Source: Streptomyces sp. NBC_00483
GTDB taxonomy: Bacteria; Actinomycetota; Actinomycetes; Streptomycetales; Streptomycetaceae
DNA length: 64,000 nt
NCBI RefSeq assembly: GCF_036013745.1
Contig: NZ_CP107880.1
Location: 5,518,001-5,582,000 of the forward strand
Direction: 5' to 3'
Shown here: in pieces, positions 54,523 through 63,000 of the stretch
Numbering within the stretch: the first letter of the stretch is position 1
How the letters are laid out: every line of letters begins with the position of its first letter
The notes under the pieces: model-generated
Databases searched by the model: none
What the model was told of the DNA's origin: nothing
What the model saw: only the letters and a program-made list of their open reading frames with translations
Program-made: the position numbers and the translations under genes

Positions 54523-55836
54523 CTACGCGTAGTCGCTCATCATGTCCTGCTCGAAGCGGACCGCGAACTGGTTCATGTACCGCTGCACGTCCTCCGCCGT
54601 CAGCCGCTCCCCGTACTGCGCCTCCACGTTCGCCGCGAACGCCTTCGGCGTCGGCAGCCCCTCGCCCTCTATCGAGCCGCGGAACACCTGGTACAGCTCG
54701 TCGTCCGTCGGCTGCTCGACGAGATCCGGCGCGCCGTCACCCAACGGCCGCGTCCCGCCGGCCCCGTTGGGCACCGGGAACTCGGGCTCCTGGAACTCCG
54801 GCTCCCGGTACTGCGGTTCCACGTACTCAGGCTCCCGGTACTGCGGCTCCTGGTACTCCGGCTCCGGCTCCGGAGCGCGGGGAGCCGGCACCTGGGCCTG
54901 CGGCGGCCGCTCCTCGTACCGCTCCTCGTACCGACCCTGGTGCTCCGGCTCGGGAACGAACACCGGCGGCTCGAAGTTCGGGTCGTAGCCGCCCCGGTAC
55001 TCCTTCCGCGGCTCCCCGTTGAACGCCGGCGGGACGTAACCCACGTTCCCCGAGGGCTGCTCGGGCCGCGGCTGCGCCGCCGTGAGCTGAGCCGGCGCCT
55101 CGCGCGGAGCGGGCGCGGCAGCCGGAACGGCCGGCAGCAGCGGCGCCTCGATACCCGCCGCCGCGAGACCCTCCGGCGCCGTCTGCGCCAGCGGCACCCC
55201 GTACCGCGCAAGCCGCAGCGGCATCAGCGACTCCACCGGAGCCTTCCGCCGCCACGCCCGCCCGAACCGCGAACGCAGCCGCGCCTGATAGACGAGCCGC
55301 TCCTGCTCCAACTTGATGACCTCGTCGTACGAACGCAGCTCCCACAGCTTCATCCGCCGCCACAACAAGAACGTAGGCAGCGGAGACAGCAGCCAGCGCG
55401 TGATGCGCACGCCCTCCATGTGCTTGTCCGCGGTGATGTCCGCGATCCGCCCGATCGCGTGCCGCGCCGCCTCCACGGCCACCACGAAGAGGATCGGGAT
55501 CACCGCGTGCATGCCGGTGCCCAGCGGATCGGGCCAGGCCGCCGCGCCGTTGAAGGCGATCGTGGCCGCCGTCAGCAGCCACGCCGTCTGACGCAGCAAC
55601 GGGAACGGAATCCGGATCCACGTCAGCAGCAGATCCAGTGCAAGGAGCACACAGATACCGGCGTCGATACCGATCGGGAAGACGTACGAGAAGCTCCCGA
55701 AGCCCTTTTGCAGGGCCAACTCCCGCACAGCGGCGTACGAACCGGCGAAACCGATGGCGGCGATGACCACCGCCCCGGCGATGACCACCCCCACGAGTAT
55801 CCGGTGCGTCCGTGTCAGCTTCAGTGGCGCGGCCAC
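54523..55836 (-). CDS. DUF2637 membrane protein
   Basis: About 437 residues from GTG 55836, behind GGAGGGGAA. Residues about 10-130 hold the DUF2637 unit of three or four membrane segments (THRILVGVVIAGAVVIAAIG, SYVFPIGIDAGICVLLAL, LLTAATIAFNGAAAW), and residues about 140-220 are basic and Arg-rich. The rest is Pro/Glu/Tyr/Gln-rich, with YREPEFQEPEF-type repeats near 325-350. A folded C-terminal 60 residues (ELYQVFRGSIEGEGLPTPKA) may be a helical DNA-binding or plasmid Spd-like domain. The family occurs in plasmid transfer and telomere contexts in Streptomyces; the chromosomal role is unknown. Confidence 0.82.
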   Translation of the reverse strand: MAAPLKLTRTHRILVGVVIAGAVVIAAIGFAGSYAAVRELALQKGFGSFSYVFPIGIDAGICVLLALDLLLTWIRIPFPLLRQTAWLLTAATIAFNGAAAWPDPLGTGMHAVIPILFVVAVEAARHAIGRIADITADKHMEGVRITRWLLSPLPTFLLWRRMKLWELRSYDEVIKLEQERLVYQARLRSRFGRAWRRKAPVESLMPLRLARYGVPLAQTAPEGLAAAGIEAPLLPAVPAAAPAPREAPAQLTAAQPRPEQPSGNVGYVPPAFNGEPRKEYRGGYDPNFEPPVFVPEPEHQGRYEERYEERPPQAQVPAPRAPEPEPEYQEPQYREPEYVEPQYREPEFQEPEFPVPNGAGGTRPLGDGAPDLVEQPTDDELYQVFRGSIEGEGLPTPKAFAANVEAQYGERLTAEDVQRYMNQFAVRFEQDMMSDYA

Positions 55837-55915
55837 TCCACTTCCCCTCCAAGTTCCGGCTGTTGCGGCCAACAGACTGGCACATGCGTGCGCAAGGGCG
55901 CGGGCCGGTACGCGC

Positions 55916-55950
55916 GGAAGCCCGGCCCCCCAAGGGGGAACCGGGCTTCC
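55916..55950 (-). terminator. hairpin terminator
   Basis: GGAAGCCCGG (55916-55925) pairs with CCGGGCTTCC (55941-55950). It is downstream of the DUF3558 gene on the minus strand. Confidence 0.8.
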
Positions 55951-56006
55951 GTCAGAAGATCGACCAGGAGGTCAGCGGGCCGCGATCACGCGCCCTTCTC
56001 GGACTC

Positions 56007-56846
56007 CTAGGACTTCTCGGACTTCTCCGAGTCCTTGGACTTCTCCGAGTCCTTGGAGTCCTTGGAGCCCTTGGACTCCTTGGCGGGGGTCGACGGCTTC
56101 GCCGAACCGCCGGCGTCGCCACCCTTGGCGGACTCGATGACCTTGGCCACCGCTTCCTTCGCCGCCTTCTGCGCGTCCTTCGACAGCGAGCCCGCGGCGG
56201 GGGCGTCCTCGCCCGCAAGACCCGAACCGTTGTAGTCGACCGTCACCACGACGTTGTCCACGCGCGACACGATCGTCTGCTGCTTGGACGTGACGGTGTC
56301 CTTCTTGTCCTTGTACTTCCGGTCGTAGCTGATCTGCGTCGCCACGTCGCCCGTCTTGGACACCGGCATCGTCTTGACGTCCTTGGCGCCCTTGGTCGCC
56401 TTGGCGTCCGCGATCTGCTTCGCGTAGTAGCTCGTGGCCAGCTTGTCGCCGCTGCCCCGGTTCACATCCGAGTCGAAACGGACCAACGACACATTGAGCC
56501 AGCGGAACTGCGAGCCCTTCACGCCGTTGTTCTCCAGGCTGGACCAGGAGCAGTTCGCGCGCGTCGACTCGTCGTCGGACGCGCCGGCCTTGCTCTCGGC
56601 CTTCGGAACCAGGTCGCCCAGCGTGTCCTTCGAGAACGCCGAGCACGCCTGCGGCAGCTCCTTGTACGTCGCGGGCGTGACCTTCTTCGCCTTGGCGCCC
56701 GAGGTCGAGGCCGAGGCCTTCGCCTGCGAGTCGTCCTTCGCGCTGTCGGAACCGGAACCGGACGAGCAGCCGGCTACGACGAGAACCGCAGGCACGGCGG
56801 CCGCGCAGACAAGGGTGCGGGTGAGTCGCTTGGTCGGACGGTGCAT
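56007..56846 (-). CDS. DUF3558 lipoprotein
   Basis: 279 residues from ATG 56846, behind GAAGGA. Signal peptide with lipobox VVAGC (Cys near residue 27). Residues about 30-60 are a Ser/Lys linker. The DUF3558 domain follows at about 60-235: YKELPQACSAFSKDTLGDLVP with conserved Cys, RANCSWSSLE, VATQISYDRKYKDKK, ending KVIESAKGG. The C-terminal 35 residues are Lys/Ser repeats (KDSKDSEKSKDSEKSE), made by a GACTTCTCCGAGTCC-like DNA repeat. It is anchored in the envelope, with unknown function. It tandems with a second DUF3558 gene. Confidence 0.87.
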   Translation of the reverse strand: MHRPTKRLTRTLVCAAAVPAVLVVAGCSSGSGSDSAKDDSQAKASASTSGAKAKKVTPATYKELPQACSAFSKDTLGDLVPKAESKAGASDDESTRANCSWSSLENNGVKGSQFRWLNVSLVRFDSDVNRGSGDKLATSYYAKQIADAKATKGAKDVKTMPVSKTGDVATQISYDRKYKDKKDTVTSKQQTIVSRVDNVVVTVDYNGSGLAGEDAPAAGSLSKDAQKAAKEAVAKVIESAKGGDAGGSAKPSTPAKESKGSKDSKDSEKSKDSEKSEKS

Positions 56847-56995
56847 GGTTCCTTCACTAGGACGCTGACAGGGCCACGGCCCCGACACGTGATGACCATT
56901 CGACCTTCACGAGTGGGGTCCGATGGGTCACCGTACGCCGTGGCCGACACGCACGTCTCGCCTTCACCATGCCACCGGGCTGTGCCCGAATGCCC

Positions 56996-57850
56996 CTAAT
57001 CGCCGAACTTGCCGACCAGGTTCCCGGCCAGATTCCGGGCTGTGTCCTGCATTTCCTTGCTGTCCGGCACCTTCGCTGCGGTCGCCGACTGCACCTCGTA
57101 CCGGACGGTCACCAACACATTCGACGTGCGGAACGCCACAGTCACCGTGCGGTGCCGACCGGTCGTCGGACCCGCCAGCACGTCGTCGACGAACGCCTCG
57201 TCGCCGAGGTCGTCGAGCAGTCGCGGCTGAAGATCAGCAGACGTCCCGGAGGGCGACCCACTGCCCGAGGCGGAGGAGCTGGGTGAGCCGGGGGAGTCGG
57301 AGGCATCGCCGCCCTTGGCGTCGGAGGCGTCGGCCGACGGCTCGTCCGAGGCCTCCGACGACGCGGAAGCCGAGGCCTCCGACGCCACCGGCTCCGGCAG
57401 ATGGGCCGCGTCCGCCTTCGACGCGAACACGGACGCCGCACGGTCGTCATCGCTCACCGCCGTGTCGTACGACACCACACGCTCGAAGTCGAGGCTCAGA
57501 CGATGCGTGCCGTCCCGGGCCGAATCGTCCTTCCACCGGCACCCGACCCGGCGATCCGTGTCGTACGTGACCGTGGCCACACCCTCGTACGCCTTCTCCC
57601 GCTGCTCCGCGTCCGGGAGCTTCCTGATGCCGGGCAGCATCTCGTCCAGCGTGCCCCGGTCGGGCTGGCTGCACGGCTCGGGCAGCGTCCGGTACTTGCC
57701 CGGCTCCGCGGTCGACGCGGTCGCGGTCGGCTCACCCGGCTTCGAGTCGTCGGCCCCGCCGTCGCCGTCGGAACCACTGGTGCAGCCGGCGAGCACAGCC
57801 GCAAGGAGCACGGCGACACCCGGTACGAACGCGTACGACTTCCGCTGCAC
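56996..57850 (-). CDS. DUF3558 lipoprotein
   Basis: 284 residues from GTG 57850, behind GAGGAG. Signal peptide with lipobox AVLAGC (Cys near residue 23). Ser/Asp/Gly-rich linkers surround a split DUF3558 domain (YRTLPEPCSQPDRGTLDEML near 52, VGCRWKDDSARDGTHRLSLD near 102, and VLVTVRYEVQSATAAKV near 250). A Ser/Ala/Asp-rich insert near 160-205 (EASASASSEASDEPSADASD) interrupts it. Probably paralogous to 56007-56846. Outside the membrane, function unknown. Confidence 0.87.
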   Translation of the reverse strand: MQRKSYAFVPGVAVLLAAVLAGCTSGSDGDGGADDSKPGEPTATASTAEPGKYRTLPEPCSQPDRGTLDEMLPGIRKLPDAEQREKAYEGVATVTYDTDRRVGCRWKDDSARDGTHRLSLDFERVVSYDTAVSDDDRAASVFASKADAAHLPEPVASEASASASSEASDEPSADASDAKGGDASDSPGSPSSSASGSGSPSGTSADLQPRLLDDLGDEAFVDDVLAGPTTGRHRTVTVAFRTSNVLVTVRYEVQSATAAKVPDSKEMQDTARNLAGNLVGKFGD

Positions 57851-58062
57851 CCTGAGGCTCCTCTCGGCGCTTCGCGCCTGGTTAATCGGTTGCCGCGACG
57901 GGGCGGCCAATGGGCACCATGTCTATCGCACGCGCCGCCGTGAATGCCGGTCCGGCATCCGATTTGCCGCGCTGGCGCCGGTATTTGCGCTACATCCATT
58001 TCCGCTGCTTCAACTCGAAGTTGACCAACTCGTACCAACTCATCCGATCCTCGGGGGATTTC

Positions 58063-59256
58063 ATGTCATACGTAGAGGTTCCGGGCGCCAAGGTCCCGAT
58101 CCGCATGTGGGCCGACCCGGCCACGGTGGACCCGGGCGCGCTCCAGCAGCTCCAGAACGTGGCGACGCTCCCCTGGATCAAGGGCCTGGCCGTCATGCCC
58201 GACGTCCACTACGGAAAGGGCGCCACGGTCGGCTCGGTGATCGCGATGCAGGGCGCGGTCTGCCCGGCGGCGGTCGGCGTCGACATCGGCTGCGGAATGA
58301 GTGCGGTAAAGACGTCCCTGACAGCGAACGACCTCCCGGGCGACCTGTCCCGCCTCCGCTCGAAGATCGAGCAGGCGATTCCGGTGGGCCGCGGCATGCA
58401 TGACGAGCCGGTGGATCCGGGCCGGCTGCACGGGTTCGCCACGGGTGGGTGGGACGACTTCTGGGGACGGTTCGGCGGGGTCGCCGATGCGGTGAAGTTC
58501 CGGGAGGGGCGGGCCGTGAGGCAGATGGGAACGCTAGGCTCGGGCAACCACTTTGTAGAGTTTTGCGTAGATATGTCTGATTCGGTCTGGCTCATGCTGC
58601 ACTCCGGTTCCCGCAACATCGGCAAGGAACTGGCGGACCATCACATCGGCGTGGCGCAGAGCCTGGCGCACAACCAGAACCTGGTCGACCGCGACCTCGC
58701 CGTGTTCATCGCGGAGACCCCGCAGATGGCGGCGTACCGCAACGACCTGTTCTGGGCGCAGGAGTACGCCAAGTACAACCGCACGATCATGATGGCGCTC
58801 TTCAAGGACGTGATCCGCAAGGAGTTCAAGAAGGCGAAGCCGACGTTCGAGCCGGAGATCAGTGCTCACCACAATTACGTGAGCGAGGAACGGTACGAGG
58901 GTGTCGACCTGCTGGTCACCCGCAAGGGGGCGATCCGCGCGGGCTCCGGCGAGTACGGGATCATCCCCGGTTCCATGGGCACGGGCTCGTACATCGTGAA
59001 GGGCCTCGGCAACGCGGCGTCCTTCAACTCCGCGTCGCACGGCGCGGGCCGGAAGATGAGCCGGAACGCCGCGAAGAAGCGCTTCTCGACGCGAGACCTG
59101 GAGGAGCAGACGCGGGGCGTGGAGTGCCGCAAGGACTCCGGCGTCGTGGACGAGATCCCGGGCGCGTACAAGCCGATCGAGCAGGTCATCGACCAGCAGC
59201 GGGACCTCGTGGAGGTCGTGGCCAAGCTCAAGCAGGTCGTCTGTGTGAAGGGCTGA
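58063..59256 (+). CDS. rtcB: RtcB RNA ligase
   Basis: 397 residues from ATG 58063, behind GGGGGA. RtcB family: GVDIGCGMSAVKTSL near residue 72 with the metal-binding Cys and Asp, MGTLGSGNHFVEFCVDM near 155, HSGSRNIGKELADHHIG near 180, and the GMP-accepting His in NSASHGAGRKMSRNAAKKR near 325. It joins RNA 2',3'-cyclic phosphate or 3'-phosphate ends to 5'-OH ends with GTP, for RNA repair. No archease, RtcA or RtcR gene is next to it. The 200-bp upstream leader is AT-richer and has a CAACT/AGTTG mini-hairpin near 58010. Confidence 0.95.
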   Translation: MSYVEVPGAKVPIRMWADPATVDPGALQQLQNVATLPWIKGLAVMPDVHYGKGATVGSVIAMQGAVCPAAVGVDIGCGMSAVKTSLTANDLPGDLSRLRSKIEQAIPVGRGMHDEPVDPGRLHGFATGGWDDFWGRFGGVADAVKFREGRAVRQMGTLGSGNHFVEFCVDMSDSVWLMLHSGSRNIGKELADHHIGVAQSLAHNQNLVDRDLAVFIAETPQMAAYRNDLFWAQEYAKYNRTIMMALFKDVIRKEFKKAKPTFEPEISAHHNYVSEERYEGVDLLVTRKGAIRAGSGEYGIIPGSMGTGSYIVKGLGNAASFNSASHGAGRKMSRNAAKKRFSTRDLEEQTRGVECRKDSGVVDEIPGAYKPIEQVIDQQRDLVEVVAKLKQVVCVKG

Positions 59257-59279
59257 CCCACTGGGGCCGCGCGTACCCT
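59253..59279 (+). promoter_or_regulatory. candidate promoter of the SDR gene
   Basis: CTGACC (59253-59258) and TACCCT (59274-59279), spaced 15 bp, about 45 bp before ATG 59324. Confidence 0.4.
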
Positions 59280-59323
59280 GGGCTGCGATTCAGTGGATCG
59301 TCGCCGAAAGGTAGGGCAAGACC

Positions 59324-60094
59324 ATGGCTCCCGCCCCCGCATCCCGTATTGCCGTCGTCACGGGCGCGAGCAGTGGCATTGGTGCTGCTACTGCTCGGCA
59401 GCTGGCGGCCGAGGGGTATCGCGTGGTGCTCACGGCTCGCCGGCAGGACCGGATCGACGCGGTCGCGAAGGAGATCACGGCTGCTGGGCACGATGCCGTC
59501 GCGTACGCGTTGGACGTGACCGATCGGGCTGCCGTCGACGAGTTCGCTTCCGCGTTCAAGACCATCGGCGTGCTCGTGAACAACGCCGGTGGCGCCCTCG
59601 GTGCCGATCCCGTTGCCACCGGGGACCCGGATCAGTGGCGGCAGATGTACGAGACGAACGTCATCGGCACGCTCAATGTCACGCAGGCGCTGCTGCCCGC
59701 CCTCACCGCGAGTGGGGATGGGACTGTTGTTGTTCTGTCGTCGACCGCTGGGCATGGGACGTATGAAGGTGGGGGCGGGTACGTCGCCGCCAAGCATGGG
59801 GAGCACGTGCTCGCGGAGACGCTGCGGCTCGAGATCGTCGGGACTCCGGTGCGGGTCATCGAGGTCGCGCCGGGGATGGTGAAGACCGATGAGTTCGCGC
59901 TGACCCGGTTCGGCGGGGACGAGGAGAAGGCCGCGAAGGTGTACCAGGGCGTGGCCGAGCCGCTGAGCGCGGACGATGTCGCCGACACCATCAGCTGGGC
60001 CGTGACCCGGCCGCCGCACGTGAACATCGACCTGCTGGTGGTGCGGCCGCGTGCTCAGGCGTCCAACACCAAGGTGCATCGTGAGCAGTCATAG
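59324..60094 (+). CDS. SDR family NAD(P)-dependent oxidoreductase
   Basis: 256 residues with AAGG before ATG 59324. Rossmann motif VTGASSGIGAATARQLA near residue 11, NNAGGALGADP near 86, SST with catalytic Ser near 141, and YVAAKHGEHV near 157 with catalytic Tyr and Lys. It resembles serine 3-dehydrogenase/YdfG-type enzymes that act on small hydroxy acids or carbonyls. The substrate is not predictable. The small membrane-protein gene starts inside its 3' end. Confidence 0.9.
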   Translation: MAPAPASRIAVVTGASSGIGAATARQLAAEGYRVVLTARRQDRIDAVAKEITAAGHDAVAYALDVTDRAAVDEFASAFKTIGVLVNNAGGALGADPVATGDPDQWRQMYETNVIGTLNVTQALLPALTASGDGTVVVLSSTAGHGTYEGGGGYVAAKHGEHVLAETLRLEIVGTPVRVIEVAPGMVKTDEFALTRFGGDEEKAAKVYQGVAEPLSADDVADTISWAVTRPPHVNIDLLVVRPRAQASNTKVHREQS

Positions 60095-60272
60095 CTCCGA
60101 GCAGGCTGGTGAGAGCGATCCGCTCGACGTGCTTCAGCGGGAGTACGACGAGCGGCGTCGCGCGGAGGAGAAGCGCGGCGAGCGGTACATGTGGTGGTAC
60201 CTGGGGTACTTCCTGTTCGGGATTCATATCGTCGCGTTCGTGATGATCTACGCGATCAAGCACGCCAACTAG
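60081..60272 (+). CDS. small single-pass membrane protein (DUF6126-like)
   Basis: 63 residues from GTG 60081, overlapping the SDR end by 14 bp, with AAGGTG before it. An N-terminal acidic, highly charged helix (EYDERRRAEEKRGERYMWWY) leads into a membrane segment near 38-58 (LGYFLFGIHIVAFVMIYAI) and ends KHAN. Tiny proteins of this kind are common in Streptomyces and have no known function. The stop overlaps the convergent AraC gene by 4 bp. Confidence 0.75.
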   Translation: MSSHSSEQAGESDPLDVLQREYDERRRAEEKRGERYMWWYLGYFLFGIHIVAFVMIYAIKHAN

Positions 60273-61093
60273 CCTGCGTATGCCGTCGGGGGTACCCCCA
60301 CCGTCGATGTGAAGTCCCGTACGAGGTGGGCCTGGTCCGCGTAGCCGAGGTCGGCGGCCAGGGCGGCCCAGTCGATGTTGCGGCGGGCCGCGGCCGTCTC
60401 CACCGCCTCGTGGATGCGGTAGCGCAGGATGCACCACTTGGGGCTGACGCCCACGTACGCGTGGAAGAGGCGTTGCAGCGACCGCACCGTCATGCCCTCG
60501 GCCTGCGCGAAGTCGGCTACGCGGCGGACCCCACGGTCGGCTCTTATGCGGTCGACCAGGCCGATCGCGAGCTCCGCCTGCGGGTCGGGTGCGGTGGGGG
60601 CGAGGGGCAGCAGGTACGCGTCGAGGGCGGCGATCCGGCCCGCGTCGTCGGTGGTGTCTGCGGGGGAGAGGATGGCCGCCGGGTCCGTGGCCGGGAAGAT
60701 CTCCTCGTAGGGCAGGACGCGGCCCGTCCACTCCGAGACCGGCGCGTCCGGCGCGAACGGTCGGAACGCCCCGGGCCGGAACTTCACCCCGCACACCCTT
60801 CCCCGCCCGTGGATCTTGCGCGTGTAGAGGCCGGGCGCGGCGACGCCGGTCAGCTCCCCGTACGGCGGCTGGTCGATGTCGTCCTGCTGGAAGGTGAGGT
60901 GCACGGACGGGTGGGGCAGCACGTTCGATGCGTAGGGCTCCGGCAGGTCCCAGTCGATGAACCAGTAGTTCTCGACGTGCCGGCGCAGCGGCTCGGCGGG
61001 TTCGTGGTGCCGCAGCCGTACGCGCGTGAGCAGCGCGGTCGGCTCGACGATCCCGCGGGTGTCGGGGCGGTCCTGCGACATGTCCTGTGACAT
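60269..61093 (-). CDS. AraC-family transcriptional regulator
   Basis: 274 residues. N-terminal DUF6597-like sensor domain at about 20-160 (HVENYWFIDWDLPEP, GVKFRPGAFRPFAPD). C-terminal AraC HTH at about 185-270 (RVADFAQAEGMTVRSLQRLF, then WAALAADLGYADQAHLVRDF). Signal and target are unknown. It sits divergent from the TIGR03086 gene, with about 90 bp between, so it may control that gene. Confidence 0.87.
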   Translation of the reverse strand: MSQDMSQDRPDTRGIVEPTALLTRVRLRHHEPAEPLRRHVENYWFIDWDLPEPYASNVLPHPSVHLTFQQDDIDQPPYGELTGVAAPGLYTRKIHGRGRVCGVKFRPGAFRPFAPDAPVSEWTGRVLPYEEIFPATDPAAILSPADTTDDAGRIAALDAYLLPLAPTAPDPQAELAIGLVDRIRADRGVRRVADFAQAEGMTVRSLQRLFHAYVGVSPKWCILRYRIHEAVETAAARRNIDWAALAADLGYADQAHLVRDFTSTVGVPPTAYAG

Positions 61094-61172
61094 GGGGAGA
61101 GCGTAGAGCGGGGCACTGACAGTGCGGTTCCGTGGCGTCGTGTTTCTTCAAGCCGGGCGGGCCGTGCGCTCG

Positions 61173-61178
61173 TAGCGT
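61173..61178 (+). promoter_or_regulatory. -10 box of a leaderless transcript
   Basis: TAGCGT, 6 bp before ATG 61185, with no ribosome binding site. Confidence 0.6.
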
Positions 61179-61184
61179 CGAGTC

Positions 61185-61799
61185 ATGGACACGAACGAGA
61201 ACACGAACGAGAACACGAACGAGAAGCAGACGCACACGAAGTCCCTGGGCGCGCTGCTCGCCGCGGCCGTCTCCCGTGCCGTCCCGGTCGTCGCCGGGAT
61301 CGAGGACAAGGCCCTCGATGCCCCCACGCCGTGCGCGGACTACGACGTGAGGGCCCTGGCCAACCACCTTCTCCACGTGGTCGTCGAGTTCCAGAAGCTC
61401 GCGGTGAAGCAGGACTCCGACTTCTCCTCGCCGCCGGACTACGTGGCGGAGGCCGACTGGCGGGAGCGGTTCGCGCGTGAGGCGGAGGCGCTGGTCGAGG
61501 CCTGGTCCACGCCCGGGGCCGAGGAGGGGACGACCGGGGCGCTGAACATGCCGGCGCGGACCGTGGGCGGGATGGCGCTGCTGGATCTGACCGCGCACGC
61601 GTGGGATCTGGCGCGGGCGACCGGCCAGGAGTACGGGGCCGATCCGGCGGTGGTGGCGGAGCTCACGGAGGTCGTGGAGCGGCTCGCGCCGACGGGCCGG
61701 GAGATGGGGGTGTTCGGGGCGGCCGTGCCGGTGGGCGCGGACGCGGATCCGCTCACTCGCCTGCTGGCCGCCACGGGCCGGGATCCGTACGGGAAGTAG
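61185..61799 (+). CDS. TIGR03086/DinB-like metal-binding protein
   Basis: 204 residues, leaderless. The first residues are a NENT repeat made by a 12-bp DNA repeat. Four-helix DinB/MPI fold: PCADYDVRALANHLLHVVVE near residue 49 with a metal-binding His, NMPARTVGGMALLDLTAHAWDLARATGQE near 115 onward with a second His. Members are thought to use mycothiol or divalent metals for transferase or isomerase reactions. The substrate is unknown. Divergent from the AraC regulator. Confidence 0.87.
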   Translation: MDTNENTNENTNEKQTHTKSLGALLAAAVSRAVPVVAGIEDKALDAPTPCADYDVRALANHLLHVVVEFQKLAVKQDSDFSSPPDYVAEADWRERFAREAEALVEAWSTPGAEEGTTGALNMPARTVGGMALLDLTAHAWDLARATGQEYGADPAVVAELTEVVERLAPTGREMGVFGAAVPVGADADPLTRLLAATGRDPYGK

Positions 61800-61848
61800 G
61801 TGGCGACGGCGTCGGGGAATAGCGCGCGACCGTGCACCGTTCCGGAGG

Positions 61849-61866
61849 TATAGTTGAAGCGTCAAC
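61849..61866 (+). promoter_or_regulatory. -10 box with overlapping inverted repeat
   Basis: TATAGT at 61849-61854, and GTTGA-N4-TCAAC at 61853-61866, just before the luciferase-like monooxygenase operon. The arrangement suits a MarR-type or similar repressor. Confidence 0.6.
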
Positions 61867-61887
61867 AACCTGCGGAAGGTGAGCAAG

Positions 61888-63000
61888 GTGAGCAGCATGC
61901 AGTTCGGGATCTTCACCGTCGGTGACGTCACCGTGGACCCGACGACCGGACGCGCGCCGAGCGAGCACGAGCGCATCAAGGCGATGCTCGCCATCGCGCA
62001 GAAGGCGGAGGAGGTCGGCCTGGACGTCTTCGCCACCGGTGAGCACCACAACCCGCCGTTCGTCCCGTCCTCGCCGACGACGATGCTCGGCCACATCGCG
62101 GCCCGCACCGAGAACCTGATCCTGTCCACGTCGACGACGCTGATCACCACGAACGACCCGGTGAAGATCGCCGAGGACTTCGCGATGCTGCAGCACGTCG
62201 CGGACGGCCGGGTCGACCTCATGATGGGGCGCGGCAACACCGGTCCGGTCTACCCGTGGTTCGGCAAGGACATCCGGGACGGCATCGACCTCGCCATCGA
62301 GAACTACGCGCTGCTGCGCCGCCTCTGGGACGAGGACGTCGTGACGTGGAAGGGCAAGTTCCGTACGCCGCTCCAGTCGTTCACGTCGACGCCGCGTCCG
62401 ATGGACGGTGTCGCGCCCTTCGTGTGGCACGGCTCCATCCGCTCGCCGGAGATCGCCGAGCAGGCCGCGTACTACGGCGACGGCTTCTTCCACAACCACA
62501 TCTTCTGGCCGGCCTCCCACACCAAGCAGATGGTGAACCTGTACCGGCAGCGCTACGCCCACTACGGGCACGGCACGCCGGAGCAGGCGATCGTCGGCCT
62601 CGGTGGCCAGGTCTTCATGCGGAAGAACTCCCAGGACGCGGTGCGCGAGTTCCGCCCGTACTTCGACAACGCGCCGGTGTACGGGCACGGTCCGTCGCTT
62701 GAGGAGTTCACGTCGCAGACGCCGCTGACGGTCGGTTCGCCGCAGGAGGTCATCGAGCGGACGCTGTCCTTCCGTGACTACGTGGGCGACTACCAGCGCC
62801 AGCTGTTCCTCATGGACCACGCGGGGCTGCCGCTGAAGACGGTCCTGGAGCAGCTCGACCTGCTGGGCGAGGAGGTCGTGCCGGTGCTGCGCAAGGAGTT
62901 CGCGAACAAGCGGCCGGCGAATGTGCCGGATGCGCCCACGCATGCGGCCCGTGTCGCCGCCAAGTCGGCTTCTGCTTCTGATGAAGGGAGTTCGAAGTGA
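61888..63000 (+). CDS. LLM-class FMN-dependent monooxygenase (CE1758-like)
   Basis: About 370 residues from GTG 61888, behind GGAAGG; GTG 61879 and ATG 61897 are alternatives. Luciferase-like TIM-barrel: VFATGEHHNPPFVPSSPTTM near residue 50, GRVDLMMGRGNTGPVYPWFG near 110, then HNHIFWPASHTKQMV near 210. It oxidises a substrate with O2 and FMNH2 supplied by the next gene. It matches the CE1758 family (corynebacterial pair CE1758/CE1759). Substrate unknown. Possibly controlled through the inverted repeat at 61853. Confidence 0.9.
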   Translation: MSSMQFGIFTVGDVTVDPTTGRAPSEHERIKAMLAIAQKAEEVGLDVFATGEHHNPPFVPSSPTTMLGHIAARTENLILSTSTTLITTNDPVKIAEDFAMLQHVADGRVDLMMGRGNTGPVYPWFGKDIRDGIDLAIENYALLRRLWDEDVVTWKGKFRTPLQSFTSTPRPMDGVAPFVWHGSIRSPEIAEQAAYYGDGFFHNHIFWPASHTKQMVNLYRQRYAHYGHGTPEQAIVGLGGQVFMRKNSQDAVREFRPYFDNAPVYGHGPSLEEFTSQTPLTVGSPQEVIERTLSFRDYVGDYQRQLFLMDHAGLPLKTVLEQLDLLGEEVVPVLRKEFANKRPANVPDAPTHAARVAAKSASASDEGSSK

